Positions 6,016-6,189 of a stretch of DNA of 6,189 bases are shown one piece after another; position 1 is the stretch's first letter; every line of letters begins with the position of its first letter. The position numbers and the translations under genes are program-made. Location: contig JAJZRD010000225.1 of assembly GCA_021845945.1 (NCBI GenBank), positions 1 to 6,189 of the forward strand, read 5' to 3'. Source of the stretch: Chloroflexota bacterium. GTDB taxonomy: Bacteria; Chloroflexota; UBA6077. The notes under the pieces were generated by a model. The model did no database searches. It saw only the letters and a program-made list of their open reading frames with translations, and was not told the DNA's origin.

Positions 6016-6095
6016 CCCCGTCGCCGTCTCCCCCCGTCGCCGTCTCCCCCCGTCGCCGTTTGGCCCCGTCGCCGTTTGGCCCCGTCGCCGGCGGC
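6016..6095. repeat. Five-copy 16-bp tandem array
   Basis: Five contiguous 16-bp units begin at 6016, 6032, 6048, 6064 and 6080. Each starts CCCCGTCGCC. The last six bases differ: GTCTCC in units 1-2, GTTTGG in units 3-4 and GGCGGC in unit 5. The paired variants suggest duplication of single units by slippage. No coding frame crosses it convincingly. The remaining stretch to 6148 shows no other feature. Confidence 0.85.
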
Positions 6096-6148
6096 CGTGG
6101 CCCGTATCTTGCCGAGCCCTCCGGGTCACTCTGGATGGAGGTGGTGCG

Positions 6149-6189
6149 GTGCGAGTCCATGTGACGTTGCGAGGCTCGTTGGCGGGAGA
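6149..6189 (+). CDS. Start of a new gene, possibly a MoaD/ThiS-like small protein
   Basis: A GTG at 6149-6151 is preceded by GGAGGT (6137-6142) with six bases between, the best ribosome binding site in this part of the window, and the frame stays open to the edge. It reads MRVHVTLRGSLAG, about 13 residues. A short beta-strand followed by LRGSLAG is reminiscent of the beginning of MoaD/ThiS-type beta-grasp sulfur carriers, but 13 residues cannot establish this. An overlapping ATG at 6135 stops after nine codons and was not chosen. Confidence 0.4.
   Translation, partial: MRVHVTLRGSLAG

Noticed and set aside
6016..6095. A CRISPR array, considered because of regular repeats
   Set aside because: The 16-bp units are contiguous, with no unique spacers, and no cas genes are present.
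5872..6129. Minus-strand open frames running through the repeats after thyX
   Set aside because: They are made by the repeat periodicity (TGRRRR-like low complexity) and run antisense into thyX.

Overview
This is a GC-rich bacterial window with about six readable genes, most of them on the minus strand. Organism: the GC content, the GTG/TTG starts with GGAGG-type ribosome binding sites, the YlbL-like PDZ/Lon protease, the flavin-dependent thymidylate synthase and the GGGGAGAC-type and TAGGGGCGAC-type intergenic repeats together resemble Chloroflexota or a related deep-branching, Gram-positive-like lineage. That assignment is inference; no rRNA or marker gene is present to settle it.

Layout from left to right. 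(1) Positions 3-107 (+) hold the last 34 codons of an unidentified basic protein. (2) Positions 137-2292 (-) are a compact three-gene operon, transcribed right to left: a UlaG/YtkL-like metallo-beta-lactamase-fold hydrolase, a small unrecognised protein with a CxxC-x10-CxxC zinc-ribbon end, and a membrane-anchored PDZ + Lon-type serine protease. A near-consensus promoter (TTGACA-N17-TAGAAT) at 2498-2526 precedes it, followed by an unusually long leader of about 200 nt with several strong inverted repeats. (3) A stand-alone receiver-domain response regulator lies at 2583-2984 (-), with its own promoter at 3062-3090. (4) A large polytopic membrane protein at 3108-4859 (-) looks like a GT-C type (GT87/DUF2029-like) lipid-linked glycosyltransferase. 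(5) An intergenic region of about 320 nt contains a nested inverted repeat. (6) thyX is on the plus strand at 5184-5969. (7) A 125-nt low-complexity region follows, made of GGGGAGAC-like octamers opposed to a 16-bp tandem array. (8) At the right edge a new plus-strand gene begins behind a good ribosome binding site; its first residues faintly resemble MoaD/ThiS sulfur carriers.

How they fit together: ThyX is housekeeping (dTMP synthesis). The glycosyltransferase and the PDZ/Lon protease act at the membrane or cell envelope. The MBL / zinc-ribbon / Lon operon is the most distinctive unit: a cytosolic metallohydrolase, an unknown zinc protein and a membrane protease made from one message with a structured leader. 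No mobile element, CRISPR array, tRNA or rRNA was recognised. The least ordinary items are the operon leader, the non-canonical start of the Lon-like gene, the RHR-x8-S variant of the ThyX motif, and the two repeat blocks flanking thyX.
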